A stretch of DNA of 64,000 bases from Rugalucina vietnamica (lineage: Eukaryota > Mollusca > Bivalvia > Lucinida > Lucinidae), in NCBI GenBank assembly GCA_964017185.1, contig OZ024869.1:51982761-52046760 (forward strand), given 5' to 3'. Below are positions 11,582-22,495 of the stretch, in pieces. Both the position numbers and the translations under genes were made by a program. Below the pieces are notes generated by a model that was not told the origin of the DNA, searched no databases, and was given only the letters and a program-made list of their open reading frames with translations. Position 1 is the stretch's first letter. Each line of letters opens with the position of its first letter.

Positions 11582-11583
<2 letters not shown>
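11236..11583. other. Intergenic, nothing seen
   Basis: No supported gene or repeat. Confidence 0.5.
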
Positions 11584-11677
<94 letters not shown>

Positions 11678-11678
11678 G
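11584..11678. repeat. Compound (CT)n(CA)n microsatellite
   Basis: About 24 CT dinucleotides run directly into about 21 CA dinucleotides. All overlapping open frames are artefacts. Confidence 0.98.
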
Positions 11679-12745
11679 CCCGCGTGCACGCACGTATGCA
11701 CACACGAAAACACGCATGCCTATACGCACGCACGCAGGTCTGCGAACACGCAGATGCAAACACCCACGTTGCTGCCAAAGAGTCGGCACAACTTATTTTC
11801 CCTGGAATAATAACATGACCTTAGTCAATTAATTTATTTTGCGCTCACACACACACATGCACGCACACTAAAATTTACGCAACTAATTGTAAGGATATCC
11901 TGTCTCCGTATCAAACATCAAATCATCTGCGAATCCAGGTGTAAATCTGACCATATCTCCTAAAATAGATTTTATCTGTGTGCATCTAAAAATAGAGCTC
12001 AATGAGTGTATTTAGGTAGTTTGTTTAATCAATACGACATCGCCTTTCAGCGATTGATAAAACCACAGAGTTTGCCCACACAATAGAAACTTTTCCCAGA
12101 CAATAGAAAACAGCTATATCATTATACAGTTATTTCAAGCTTCAGCATGCAGTAGTGCAAAATAGTTCCCTGGGGTGCAGGTACCGACATGACATGCCAT
12201 TGCCCGAGGCGAATCTTACAGCTTCTGACAACATCAGATCATCCACAGAACGTTTTGACTGTTGCGCAGAAAAATAAAATGCCTTCTATACTATTGCCTG
12301 GAACTATTTCATGGACGCGTTATCAATAATAGTTGAACAAATAGTCGTTTCCACACAATTTTTGATGTAATCAGGTAATGAAATTCATTTTTTTTTTCGC
12401 TCTGATAACCGTGTTTGTAATAAACCGGCAAAATTCTGTTGCCAGCATAGTCCATTGACAATCCGCATGTGTGTATTTCTGTTGCTGGATGGACCAAAAG
12501 TGTTCAAGAGTAGGTCGCTTTACGACACATATATCCCAGTTGCTACCGATCAAGCGCCTTCTGCAGCTGAGGCCCCAACCAGGGAGCTCGTCTACAGCAT
12601 GGGCCTGATCGGCAACAACTGATTTGATCCTTGCTGCAGTAAAATATAAAATGTGCACCTTTAAAAGTACATATATGTACGATGTAAAAACAATCAAAGA
12701 AAATGATGTGAAGTGTAGTGTTAATACGCGTCAGTGAAAGATCAG
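11679..12745. other. Intergenic, no gene recognised
   Basis: Moderately AT-rich. Short frames exist on the minus strand (12309-12697) but show no domain, codon or splice support. Confidence 0.5.
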
Positions 12746-13079
12746 CAATTTCTCACCCACTAGACAAGCATTTCCCACCCACCAGACAAGCATATCCCTT
12801 TGTGTGCCTGTCTGAGATATTTCTGTCTCAGTACTAGTACAATTTTAGCTGTCTCAAAATGTCAATCATTTTTATTACCCAACATACTATATAAAGAGTA
12901 ATTAAACATTTTGGACTGTTTTAAAGCGATTTCAGTAAATGCCAGTTTAAACCAGTTTCATTGAACTGTTTCAAGTCATGTGACGAACTGTTTCATGTGC
13001 AACAGTTTTGACTGTTTCCCAGTCATGTGACATGTTTTGCATGTTTTTTATACTGCCTCATTATACTTGCAAAAATTGT

Positions 13080-13450
13080 CAAACAAAAAGTAATAAAAAA
13101 CAACCAACCAAACAAATGAACCAAGCAAACAAGAAAACATATTACCAAACAAACAAAACCAAACAAACAAAACCAAACAAACAAAACATTAATCACAAAT
13201 AAGCAAATAAAATAAATCTCAGAAAACAGATCAAAGCTAAACAAAATACAATAAATTAAAACAAAAACAAAACAAAAAAAAAAAAAACAACAAACAAACA
13301 TGCAAAACAAGCTAAAACATTATCAAACATAACAGACAAACAAAAACTGAACCAAACAAACAACTAAAGAACCAAAAACAAACAAACAGAACAAATAAAA
13401 CTAAGAAATTGTAAAATAAACAAGGAAATTAAAATAAAACAAACAAACAA
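13080..13450. repeat. AAACA-rich low-complexity tract
   Basis: Irregular repeats of AAACAAAC/CCAAACAAAC. The Asn/Lys-rich or Phe/Cys-rich open frames here are not genes. Confidence 0.95.
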
Positions 13451-13468
13451 ATGATCTGTACAGTCAAG

Positions 13469-13571
13469 CTATCACCCCTTGGAGCTATGGATGACCCGAT
13501 GAACTGTTGCCCTCGGCCTTCGGCCTCGGGCAACAGTTCATCGGGTCATCCACAGCACCTCGGGGTGATAG
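13469..13571. repeat. ~100-bp hairpin
   Basis: CTATCACCCC...GATGACCCGATGAACTGTTG is followed by CCCTCGGCCTTCGGCCTCGGG and then the inverse arm CAACAGTTCATCGGGTCATC...GGGGTGATAG. It is a near-perfect foldback of about 45-bp arms inside the insert of copy A. Confidence 0.9.
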
Positions 13572-14131
13572 TTTTGACTGTCACACAGGAAGGTATGAAA
13601 TAGTTGTATACTGTATTTAGCTAATAGAAATGTACACCTCATGCTTACTTCCATATAAGGAAGTGATAAGCTAGGTGTCAACTGTCAGAGACAAAAATAG
13701 CCAAGCAGGTGTTAATTTCAGGAAGATATCAAGAGTAATTGTAGTCTGCTGCTCTCATAAAAATCTAGAAATTTAATTTTGCCGGGAATTTTGTGAATAA
13801 AACAAAATGATGATTTAATTTTTTTGTAAGGTGAGTGCAAATACAAAATTATTTTTATTTGTTTCACTGGCTAATTTGCATATTGTTTTATGTCCAAACA
13901 AAATGGCTGCCTGTACAGTACTTGAAGCCTATTCAGAGTCCAAATGTTTTAAAAGGTGGGTGAGAAAAATAATCAATGATGGTGTTGAAGCCTCAACAAG
14001 GAAATCTCAGGCTCGTTTTCAGATTATTCGAGTCTCATCCTCGGCAGAGCCTCGGATGAGACTTGAATAATCTGAAAACTTGCCTGAGATTTCCTTGTCT
14101 CGGCCTCAACCCCATCATAGATTCTTTTAAT

Positions 14132-14725
14132 CCCTTTGTGTGCCTGTCTGGGATATTTCTGTCTCAGTACTAGTACAATTTTAGCTGTCTCAAAATGTCA
14201 ATCATTTCTGTATTTAGCTAATTGAAATGTACACCTATGCTTACTTCCATATAAGGAAGTGATGAGCTAGGTGTCAACTGTCAGAGACAAAAATAGCCTA
14301 GCAGGTGTTAATTTCAGGAAGATATCAAGAGTAATTGTAGTCTGCTGCTCTCATAAAAATCTAAAAATCTAATTTTGCCGGGAATTTTGTGAATAAAACA
14401 AAATGATTATTTAATATTTTTGTAAGGTGAGTGCAAATACAAAATTATTTTATTTGTTTCACTGGCTAATTTGCATATTGTTTTATGTTCAAACAAAATG
14501 GCTGCCTGAACAGAACTTGAAGCCTATTCAGAGTCCAAATGTTTTAAAAGGTGGGTGAGAAAAATAATCAATGATGGTGTTGAAACCTCAACAAGGAAAT
14601 CTCAGGCTCGTTTTCAGATTATTCAAGTCTCATCCTCGGCAGAGCCTCGGATGAGACTTGAATAATCTGAAAACTTGCCTGAGATTTCCTTGTCTCGGCC
14701 TCAACCCCATCATAGATTCTTTTAG
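14132..14725 (+). repeat. Hairpin-ended repeat, copy B
   Basis: Tandem, same orientation as copy A and highly similar, but uninterrupted: CAATCATTT joins directly to CTGTATTTAGCTAAT. It ends in the same palindrome (about 14580-14715). Confidence 0.85.
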
Positions 14726-14768
14726 TCCCGGTCCTGGTACAGGGAAGAAAAACTATATTTATATAAAA

Positions 14769-15165
14769 AGGTACAAATAAGCAATGATGATCGGGAACTG
14801 GTGCAATTAAACCAAAGTTTCGACCTAAAACTGACTGGGGGGAGGGGGGGGGGGGAGAAACTACTGACGATATCAGATACTAATACAAAGACAGTATATC
14901 GCTATTTTATTAATGAGTATCTATTTCCCTAAAGGTGATCACTCAGTTACCCCAACTTTACAAAATATGTGAATACGCACATAAGACGCCAACAGCACGA
15001 AAACTAGATACCAAACACAAAACAAATAGAACCACTACCAAAGTGCCACCTTGGAACAGTCATTTATATAAAGTTATAAAAAGTTATAAAAAAGTTACTT
15101 GGGACTCAAAACATTCAATTACATGCTAACTAGTCAATGAATCATCACGAAATAAATCACAAAAA
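14769..15165 (+). repeat. Family X, partial copy
   Basis: AGGTACAAATAAGCAATGAT, GATCACTCAGTTACC, CAACAGCACGAAAAC and AACCACTACCAAAGT match family X in order, with divergence. The sequence then passes to AT-rich DNA. Confidence 0.65.
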
Positions 15166-15239
15166 CGACACTGTTTTGAAAGCAAAATAATTCTTTAAAT
15201 TTTAAATTTTAAATTTTTTTAACCTACAACTGTGGAGAT

Positions 15240-15985
15240 TTAAAGAATCTATGAAGGGGTTGAGGCCTCAACACGGAAATCTCAGGCAAGCTTTCAGATT
15301 ATTCATTCGGCAGAGCCTCTGATGAGACTAGAATAAACTGAAAACGAGCCTGAAATTTCGTGTTGAGGCCTCAACACCACCATTGATTATTTTTCTCACC
15401 CATCTCTTAAACATTTTGACTTTGAATATGCTTCAAATTCTATTCAGGCAGCCATTTTGTTTGCAAATGAAACAATATGCAAATTAACCAGTGAAAACAC
15501 TAAAATAATTTTTTGTATTTGCACTCACCTAACAATGTTTTAATCAGTAATTTGTTTTGCACATAACATTCTCAGAAAAATCAAATTTTGAAATTTTCAT
15601 CAAAGCAGCACACTACACAATTACACTTGATAATATCCTGAAATTAACACCTGCAAGGATATTTTTGGCTCTGACAGTTCACACCTAGCCCATCACTTCA
15701 TTATAAGGATTAACACCTGCAAGGATATTTTTGGCTCTGACAGTTCACACCTAGCTCATCACTTCCTTATAAGGATTAACACCTGTACGGATATTTTTGG
15801 TTCTGGCAGTTCACACCTAGCTCATCACTTCCGTATAAGGAAGTAAACATAAGGTGTACATTTCACAGTATTACTTGAATAGAAATCATTGGCATTTTGA
15901 GACAGATAAAAATGTACTATTACTGAGATAGAAATATCTCAGACACACAATGGGATATGCTTGTCTGATGGGTGAGAAACAATTA
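15240..15985 (-). repeat. Hairpin-ended repeat, inverted copy C
   Basis: Reverse-complement relative of copies A and B, ending at ATGCTTGTCTGATGGGTGAG. Inside it, a ~67-bp piece (AGTGATGAGCTAGGTGTGAA ... AATATCC on the minus strand) is tandemly triplicated at 15655-15840. With copy A it makes a large inverted repeat spanning about 3.2 kb. Confidence 0.85.
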
Positions 15986-16289
15986 TACATCCTCGCTACA
16001 ACTAGTGATTTAGTTTGCATGATCATGACAGGACGTTAAACCCAGCTCGCTTCAAACTAACTAAACGGAATTATAATACACTTAAATAAAATGTCCACCC
16101 AGAAACCAGATGGGAAAAGAAAGGACACCAAACCGCACGTCTTGGCACAGTCAGCGAAGAAATTACTGGAGGGTCTAAATAGATTCAACGTGGCCATAAT
16201 CCAAAACCCTTAGATCGCTGTGATTTAACGACCAAAATTTGCTCGTATTAATTTATTCTTTGCAACCCTGCCGTCTCCAGAACATATTA

Positions 16290-16850
16290 ATCTGGAATTT
16301 TAGCCACTTTATTCTGAACAAATTGGGGCCGGAGCTTCTTGTCTGTTGCTTTGCTCACCGCGGTTCAACCGGTGTTTTTCTTTTGCTCCAGATTTTCAGT
16401 AATGCTGTTTGGCGCCCAGGCTCTCCATTGCCGGACAGTATGTCCTCGTTTTTGATTCATCATTGGTGTTTATTATAAACTATTTATTTTCCTTGATGAT
16501 TCACTGACTTGTTAAAGGTTCACCACGAGGATCGAACAACTAACTAAATGTTGTGAACCACTGGAGAAGCTAAGGGCGAGGTTAGGCGCCTGTAAAACTA
16601 GTTTAAGCCCGCCAGTAATTTTATATTACTGATGACACTGATCGTTCGACATTTCTGTAGTGATTCTATTTGTTTTATTATGATTTGGTGTTGAGTTTTG
16701 CACCTTGCACCTTATGTACGCTCACATCTTTTTAGTTTAGTTTGGGTAACTGAGTGGCCACCTACTGGGAAATAGCGGTTTACGATATGTTTTCTTACTA
16801 TAAGTACCTGATTCTTAATTTAGTATTTTCCCACCTCGTGTTTTTGGAGC
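16290..16850 (-). repeat. Family X, inverted copy
   Basis: Contains GGGGCCGGAGCTTCTTGTCT, GTTCAACCGGTGTTTTTCTT, CCACGAGGATCGAACAACTA and AACTGAGTGGCCACCTA, the reverse complement of family X. Confidence 0.8.
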
Positions 16851-16944
16851 TGGAATATTTTTCTGGAAACATCATTCTGAAACAATCCGCATCACTGCAT
16901 GCGCGGACAGCCAAACTTTGTCCATGATACTATTTTAGTCATCG

Positions 16945-17168
16945 TTAAGCCTAGGTTACCTTTGCCCCGATCATCGTACGATTTTTCGGTCTGCGATTTT
17001 CTCTACGATTTTAGACATCGTAGGAGATCGTGGGCTACGACGTATGTATTTACAATTCATACGGGCATCGTTCTATTTTTTGATCTGCCATTTGTCGACG
17101 TTCTCATACAAAAAACGCAAGGCGATCGCACGGTCGTCGTATGTCTCCGCAGATAGTACGTAGATACA
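16945..17168 (+). repeat. CGTACG-rich repeat, 5' part
   Basis: GGTTACATTTGCCCCGATCA, CGTACGATTTTTCGGTC and TTTACAATTCATACGGGCAT recur near 18833, 19760 and 20390. The piece stops at 17168 where another element begins. Confidence 0.65.
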
Positions 17169-17691
17169 GAGCCGTCGTCGGCTTTTGAAAAGTGGTCCGG
17201 CCATGAAAGGTCAAAGACGTTTCACGAGTGCCGAAAGCACGAGTAGGGGGAGAGCACGAGAGGGGGCATTCCCCCTCTCGTAAGGGGGGTTCGGGGGATC
17301 TCCCCCGAGAAAATTTTATATTTCCGGACGTCCGTAGAAATGATTTTAATGCACTCTGAGACAATTTTTGAGACATGATGAAGCCATGTACTGGTCGAAA
17401 ACTATGAGGCCTGAAATCTCATACTCACAGGATTCCCCTTGCCTAAGGAACGCTCAGGGAATTCGAAAGACGTCAGTTGATTAGGAACCGGCGGTATATG
17501 TTCCATGATATAATAATAACATGCACGTTTTAACAAATTTTGGAATATGAAGAAAAATAACATTGCCAAAATTTTATACGTAAAATATTTTTTCGGCATT
17601 GTTGATTTAATACAATAATAACATTACGAAAACACGCCCATGCAATATACAGAAAAAAATTTTGAATGAAAAAATTCACTGGAAAAAAAAT

Positions 17692-17810
17692 GATATTTTT
17701 CTTATTTTTGCTCAAAACATAGACTGTGTGTACACATTAGAGCCGCCTCGGCGAGGCGGTTCAAACGAGTACCCACAATCTATGTTTTAGAGCAAAAATA
17801 AGAAAAATAG
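17692..17810. repeat. Foldback palindrome, copy 3
   Basis: Arms with TTTTTGCTCAAAACATAGAC and its inverse meet at GAGCCGCCTCGGCGAGGCGG. It is followed by AGGTTTACCCCTGCACACCC, as in the other copies. Confidence 0.85.
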
Positions 17811-18180
17811 GTTTACCCCTGCACACCCCAGTTTTTCTATTTAAAAATGGGGTATAAGGGGGTATACATTTCACGGACATGTTTTCCTGATGAACAGTGA
17901 TTGGGTTACTGATAAGTAGACTTTTCAACTGTGGAATACAGCTGAACACTTTAAAAAATATTCCAAGATCACAGAGAATCGGTTTTATTCACAATGAATT
18001 AAAGAACACTTTAATGCACCTTCTCTTCAAACGATAATCCGTCAAAATCCAATAACATGACAATACCAGTCTTTAATACAGGTATCATTTTCGTGATTGT
18101 TTTTATAACGACCGTCTTTCACACCCTCGGGCAGATTCACTGAGCACGCTTAATATCAATGAATTGGGCCACCGCACTTC

Positions 18181-18185
18181 AAAAA

Positions 18186-18236
<51 letters not shown>
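18181..18236. repeat. Poly(A) tract
   Basis: About 55 nt of A interrupted once by G. Confidence 0.97.
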
Positions 18237-18238
<2 letters not shown>

Positions 18239-18357
18239 AACAGGCAAACACGTTTTCGGCCGAATAATCGAAAATTGTGGTCCGGCCGAAACCATTTTCG
18301 GCCAAAAAAAGTGGTCCGGCCATGGCCGGACCGGCCGGACCGCCGACGACGGCCTTG

Positions 18358-18899
18358 AGATATCGTATTGATCCCGTGCGTTGTCCGTACGGAGTCCCTA
18401 TACGTTTTGATACAAAACGCAAGGAGGCCGCACGGTAGTCGTAGGGTCTCCGCAGACTGTTAGTGGATATCGTACGGAATCCCTTGGATTTCTGACTGAT
18501 GCCTCGGTTACATTTGGCCTACGATTAGCTTGCGATGATCGTACGATGCCATTTTTTGCATTTTCGTGCGGCCTCCGCAGGGTGACCTTACGATGTCCCC
18601 ACGATTCTACGACCTCCTACGATCTCCGTAGCCTCTACGATCTTGTAATAGTCTGTACAATTACAAATTTTAAAATCGTAAGACCGTAGCCCCTAGACAC
18701 GTCGTAGGGCATCATACGGGCACCGTTCGGATACCCTGCGATAATCGAGCGGTCACCGCACGGTTTTTTTTTATGATAATTTGGGAACAAAAATCGTACA
18801 GCGATCGTAGGGAGGCCGCAAGGGGTCATGCCTAGTAGGTTACATTTGCCCCGATCATTGTACGATTTTTCGGTCCGCGATTTCCCCACGATTTTTTAG
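18358..18899 (+). repeat. CGTACG-rich repeat, continuation
   Basis: Dense in CGTACG, CTACGAT, ACGGTC and TCCGCAG words. It includes a second GTTACATTTGCCCCGATCAT head at about 18839 and is cut at TTTTTTAG (18892-18899) by the LTR. Confidence 0.65.
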
Positions 18900-19302
18900 T
18901 GTTACGTGCCAGGCGTAACTAGAAGATTAAGGAAACCAACAAGTTGGTTAGCGAGCAACAAGCTTTGTTTAAAATTTAACAAATCTATTTAGAAGTGATT
19001 TAACCAGTAATTACATGTGAAACAATCAAAAGCATATATACAATCAAACAAATGAATGTACAATACCTTTCAAGATGTTAATTCCCTTAAAGAATGTCTG
19101 AATGTCCCTCAGAATTTTTTAACACAAGTCTGTATCAGTTTCTGATCCCAAGAATTAAAGTTTGTTTCAAAATAGCACTATGTCCCAATCCAGAATCGAA
19201 TATCACAAAGTAATCCAAGAATAAGTTTAAATTCCAGTAAGATAGATTTTGACTTCTTAATAGTAACAGTACCCAAAGATTGTCCTTATGAAAATTTGTA
19301 GC

Positions 19303-19312
19303 CCTTATATAG
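19303..19312 (-). promoter_or_regulatory. TATA box in LTR
   Basis: The minus strand reads GCTATATAAGGGC over 19301-19313, about 22 bp downstream of the nearest heat-shock element. Initiation would be expected near 19280. Confidence 0.6.
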
Positions 19313-19334
19313 CACTGAGGAACATTCAGGATTC

Positions 19335-19553
19335 TTCCAGCAAATTCTATGATATCATATACTAAAAATAACAAGTTGTTTACCAAAATTTAATGTTCTG
19401 GAATATTCTAGAGAGGCCATTATCCTTCCAGAAAATTCCACAATATTCTTTTGACATAAAAAAAGATTTTTCTAGAAGATTCTACATCTTTGGTTCTTCC
19501 AGATTTTTCCGGACTTTTCCGTCAAAGAACAATTTGAAATTTCTAGAAAATTC
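19335..19553 (-). promoter_or_regulatory. Cluster of five heat-shock elements
   Basis: HSF sites are alternating NTTCN/NGAAN pentamers. Perfect three-pentamer sites: TTCCAGAAAATTC (19426-19438), TTCTAGAAGATTC (19470-19482) and TTCTAGAAAATTC (19541-19553). A four-pentamer site TTCTGGAATATTCTAGAG (19396-19413) has only its last base off. TTCCAGCAAATTC (19335-19347) has one mismatch. HSEs are symmetric, so strand is set by the TATA box. Confidence 0.75.
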
Positions 19554-19739
19554 TGAAGTAAACAACCTGTTTATGTCCAATATCTGGGACACTAAAAGTA
19601 AATAATTGCTAAGGACAACAAGTAAACATCATATGTATAACATCATACTTTCCTGGGCATACTCCCTTGGGAAGTTTACCAGTACTGAATGCACATCTTT
19701 CAACAAGTAACTGTCATACATAACATTAGACATCGAATG

Positions 19740-20000
19740 TGATCATGGTTTACGACGTAGGTGTTTACAATTCATACGGGCATCGTTCGATTTCTTGTTC
19801 TAGCTTTCTTCGATGTTCTGAGTCGGAACCGTTTGGAGATCGTAGGGAAATCAAAGGGTCTCCGCACACTTTAAGTTGAAATCGTACGGAGCCCGTGCGA
19901 TGTCCGTGAGGAGTCCTTACGATTTCTTGCGGTCTCCCTACAATAGCCGTATGATGTTAGGTGTCCGTCCGTCTTTTGTGTAAGTTACCAAACGTGTACA
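19740..20000 (+). repeat. CGTACG-rich repeat, continuation after LTR
   Basis: Resumes with ACATCGAATGTG and TTTACAATTCATACGGGCAT, as expected if the LTR interrupts one repeat copy. It then has GTCTCCGCACAC and CGTACGGAGCCCG. Confidence 0.65.
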
Positions 20001-20369
20001 ACCCCAAAGGAAAAGGAAAGCTTTCAAAAAAGACAAACCTGGAGAGAAACAAGCCGCATGCGCTGAACGACAGAATCGTGCAGTTTTTCGGCCTCACTTC
20101 TACGATATATGTTTGTTAAGTCGAACAATTCCGGTACCGGTTGGGAACGGGACTGATTTTTCCGCTTCATGTGCCCCTTTAAAGACACACTCGGATCACG
20201 AAATAGTGTTGCTGATGGTGTTTCCGTATAGCGGGACATACTTTTGAATTTACGTAGGAAACACGCAGATAGTTTTATTTTTAATCTGCTCAGACGATCG
20301 TTTTCAATGAGGCTTGTGGCGCCTATTGAAACCTAATGGTGAAATGCAACCATATCCCATAAAAAATGC
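20001..20369. other. Unclassified insert between CGTACG-rich pieces
   Basis: Different base style from its flanks (no CGTACG words). Possibly another insertion. The minus-strand frame 20024-20239 has no support. Confidence 0.4.
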
Positions 20370-20740
20370 ACAGCAATCACAGGCGGCCGCACGATAAACG
20401 TGCGGACGCCGTAGTATGTCCGTATGATGACCGCACGATTTTAATAAATTTGCGATATAACCGTACGGAAGCCGTACGATCACCCTAAAGGTCTACGATT
20501 ATCTGACTATTTTAGTCCCAAAGTTATCATGACCGCACGATCATCGCAGGGTTTCCGTAAGGCGCCCGTACGATGATGCTACCTACGACGTGTCTACGGG
20601 CTACGGTCTTACGATTTTTAAAGTTTGTAAAAGTGCATACTACTACAAAATCGTAGAGGCTACGGATATCGTAGGTTGCCGTAGAAAGTCGTAGGAAGCC
20701 GTAGAATCGTAGGGGCATCTGTTTGCTTACACCGAGTAAA
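20370..20740 (-). repeat. CGTACG-rich repeat, distal part
   Basis: Rich in GTACGATG, CGTAGG and CCGTACG words in the orientation opposite to 16945, ending near TTACACCGAG. It may be the inverted end of the element that starts with CTCGGTTACATTTGG at 18505. Confidence 0.5.
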
Positions 20741-20844
20741 ATTTACAAGGGCCCCGCCCAATGGAGCAAAAAGAAATAGATGGGCTGCTTGTGCAAAGTT
20801 TCTACAATACTTGCTGACCATTTAATTACTGGTCAACCGCTCAG

Positions 20845-21045
20845 GTCTAAACCTTTCCAGGAAAAGTAGTTCAAGCCGAACCATCCATACTTATAAGCCT
20901 TATTGGCTTAGTTGGGTGGTTATGTTTGAAGCTTTTTGTTTGGACGTCCTTATTTTGGGTAAAAGTCCCATAAAATGGAGCAACGTCCCGACATGACCAT
21001 AGCTGTTGACTGGGACGTTAAGTATTAATTCGAACAAACAAATAA
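20845..21045 (+). repeat. SINE-like repeat, uninterrupted copy
   Basis: Contains CAGGAAAAGTAGTTCAAGCC, TTATTGGCTTAGTTGGGTGG, AAAGTCCCATAAAATGGAGC and the tail GTTGACTGGGACGTTAAG. The same repeat lies inverted at 49455-50335, where it is split by a MITE. Confidence 0.75.
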
Positions 21046-21139
21046 AAAATACCTACCGAAGCTAATTGACACGCGTGTAAAGGCGCATGCGAATTGAGTT
21101 TAACGTTTAACCAGCAGTATTTTTATAATTGCACGCAGG

Positions 21140-21650
21140 TGGGTCGGGTGTCGGCCTCATTTTAGTTGGTTGGGGCCGGAGCTTCTTGTCTGTTGTTTGG
21201 CCCACCGGGGTTCAACTGGTGTTTTTCTTTTGCTCCGGAGTTAGTAAGTTATTTGGCGCTCAGGGATCTCCATCGTCGGGCAGCTCACTCAAACTGTGAG
21301 TCCTCATGTTGGTTATCATGATTTATTTGTTTGTCCGTGGTGATTCGCCACGAGGACCGAACAGCTACCTAAATGTCGTAAATCTCTGCTGAAGCTGAGG
21401 GTGAGGTTAGGTACCTCTAAAATCGATTTAAGCCCGCCAGTAATTTTATATTATCGATCGTACCAAGGCGATACTTCTGTGGTGGTTCTTCTTGTTTTAT
21501 GTCTTTGTGTTAAAACTTTTTGTACTGTTTGCGCCTTATGTATTTTTTCATATTTTTAGTTAAGTGTATGTAACTGAGTGGCCACCTATTGGGAAAATAG
21601 CTGCTCATTCGGCTTACGATATGTTTTCATGGCATAAGTGCCTGATTGTT
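21140..21650 (-). repeat. Family X, inverted copy
   Basis: GGTTGGGGCCGGAGCTTCTT, GGTGATTCGCCACGAGGACC and TAACTGAGTGGCCACCTATT match family X inverted. Confidence 0.85.
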
Positions 21651-22495
21651 ATGCCCCCAACTTTGGAAAAGTTGGAAGGGCATATTGCTTTTGGCTTGTC
21701 TGTCTGTCTGTGTGTGTGTGCGTCCGTTAACTTTTGAACGGTGAATGGTAGGGTTTTGAAATTTCATGTGTGTATTCCTCATGAAAAAATAGTTGACCCG
21801 TATTTTTTTTCATGGCCGAGTTATGCCCCTTTTCTGAGTTATGTCCCTTTGAAAACAAAATTTGAAAATCTTGTGTGCAAGATATCTCAAAAAGTATTTG
21901 AGCTAGAGCCTTCATATTAGGTATACTGATTGAGGCTGAGGAGTAGATGACCTGATTAAGTTTTGAGAACTTTCCGTCAAATTTTGACAAAAATGCGGAA
22001 TTTTGAAATTTTGATTGATTTTTCCACTTTTCGGTGAAATTTGAAACTTTTGAAAGGTGAATGTTAGGGTTTTAAAATTTCATATACAGATTTCTCATGA
22101 AAAAATAGTTGACCCATATTTTTTTTCATGTCCGAGTTATGCCCCTGTTTGGAGTTATGCCCCTTTCAAAACAAAATTTGAAAATCTTGTGTACAAGATA
22201 TCTCAAAAAGTATTAAAGCTAGAGCCTTCATATTTGGTATACTGGTTGGGGCCGAGAAGATGATCACCTGATTAACTTTTGAGGACTTTCCGTCAAACTT
22301 TGACAAAATTACTCGATTTTGAAATTTTCACTCCATTTCTAACTTGTATGTAAAAAGCTTACATTCTGTTTCTGGATCGAGGTCAAAACAGAGGCAACCG
22401 AACAGCTTCCTCAGGAAATTAAATTTCACTTCATTCGAATGAAATGAATCATACAAGCTGCCAGTTTAGGGGCAAGCATACTGTTGGGGGCATAG
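21651..22495. repeat. TIR element enclosing two ~300-bp tandem units
   Basis: The ends TATGCCCCCAAC and GTTGGGGGCATA are inverted. Inside, a unit with AACTTTTGAA, GGTGAATG, TAGGGTTTTGAAATTTCAT, AAAAAATAGTTGACCC and GATATCTCAAAAAGTATT occurs twice (about 21727-22030 and 22045-22330). It is non-coding. Confidence 0.7.

Larger units (their letters stand above)
12750..14125 (+). repeat. Hairpin-ended repeat, copy A with ~735-bp insert
   Basis: The unit runs from TTCTCACCCACTAGACAAGC through TCTCAGTACTAGTACAATTT and CTTCCATATAAGGAAGTGAT to a large terminal palindrome (about 13990-14110) centred on CATCCTCGGCAGAGCCTCGGATG. Comparison with copy B shows an insertion between about 12870 and 13606. 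The insert contains an AAACA-rich tract and its own hairpin. Confidence 0.75.
17170..18353. mobile_element. Nested ~1.18-kb element with GCCGTCGTCGGC termini
   Basis: It starts with GCCGTCGTCGGC at 17170 and ends with GCCGACGACGGC by 18353, splitting the CGTACG-rich repeat. It carries GGTCCGGCCATG near both ends, a G/C-rich stretch (CCCCCTCTCG motifs, 17220-17310), one 116-bp palindrome (17692-17810) and a ~55-nt A-rich run (18181-18236). I see no transposase, so it is non-autonomous. Confidence 0.55.
18900..19725 (-). mobile_element. Solo LTR with heat-shock-element promoter
   Basis: The 826-bp segment begins TGTTACGTGCC and ends ATACATAACA, so the termini are TGTTA...TAACA. It is flanked by TTAG at 18896-18899 and 19726-19729. 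The same host repeat at 17003-17035 (ACGATTTTAGACATCGTAGG) shows the uninterrupted site. TG...CA ends with a 4-bp duplication are typical of LTRs of Gypsy/Pao-type retrotransposons, and no internal coding region is present, so I call it a solo LTR. On the minus strand, clustered heat-shock elements precede a TATA box. A DNA transposon with similar ends is the main alternative. Confidence 0.7.

Noticed and set aside
12371-12697. 108-aa minus-strand frame
   Set aside because: No recognisable domain, no convincing start, no splice context; likely chance.
19135-19386. 83-aa minus-strand frame across the LTR promoter
   Set aside because: It runs through the TATA box and HSE region and has no domain; the regulatory reading fits better.
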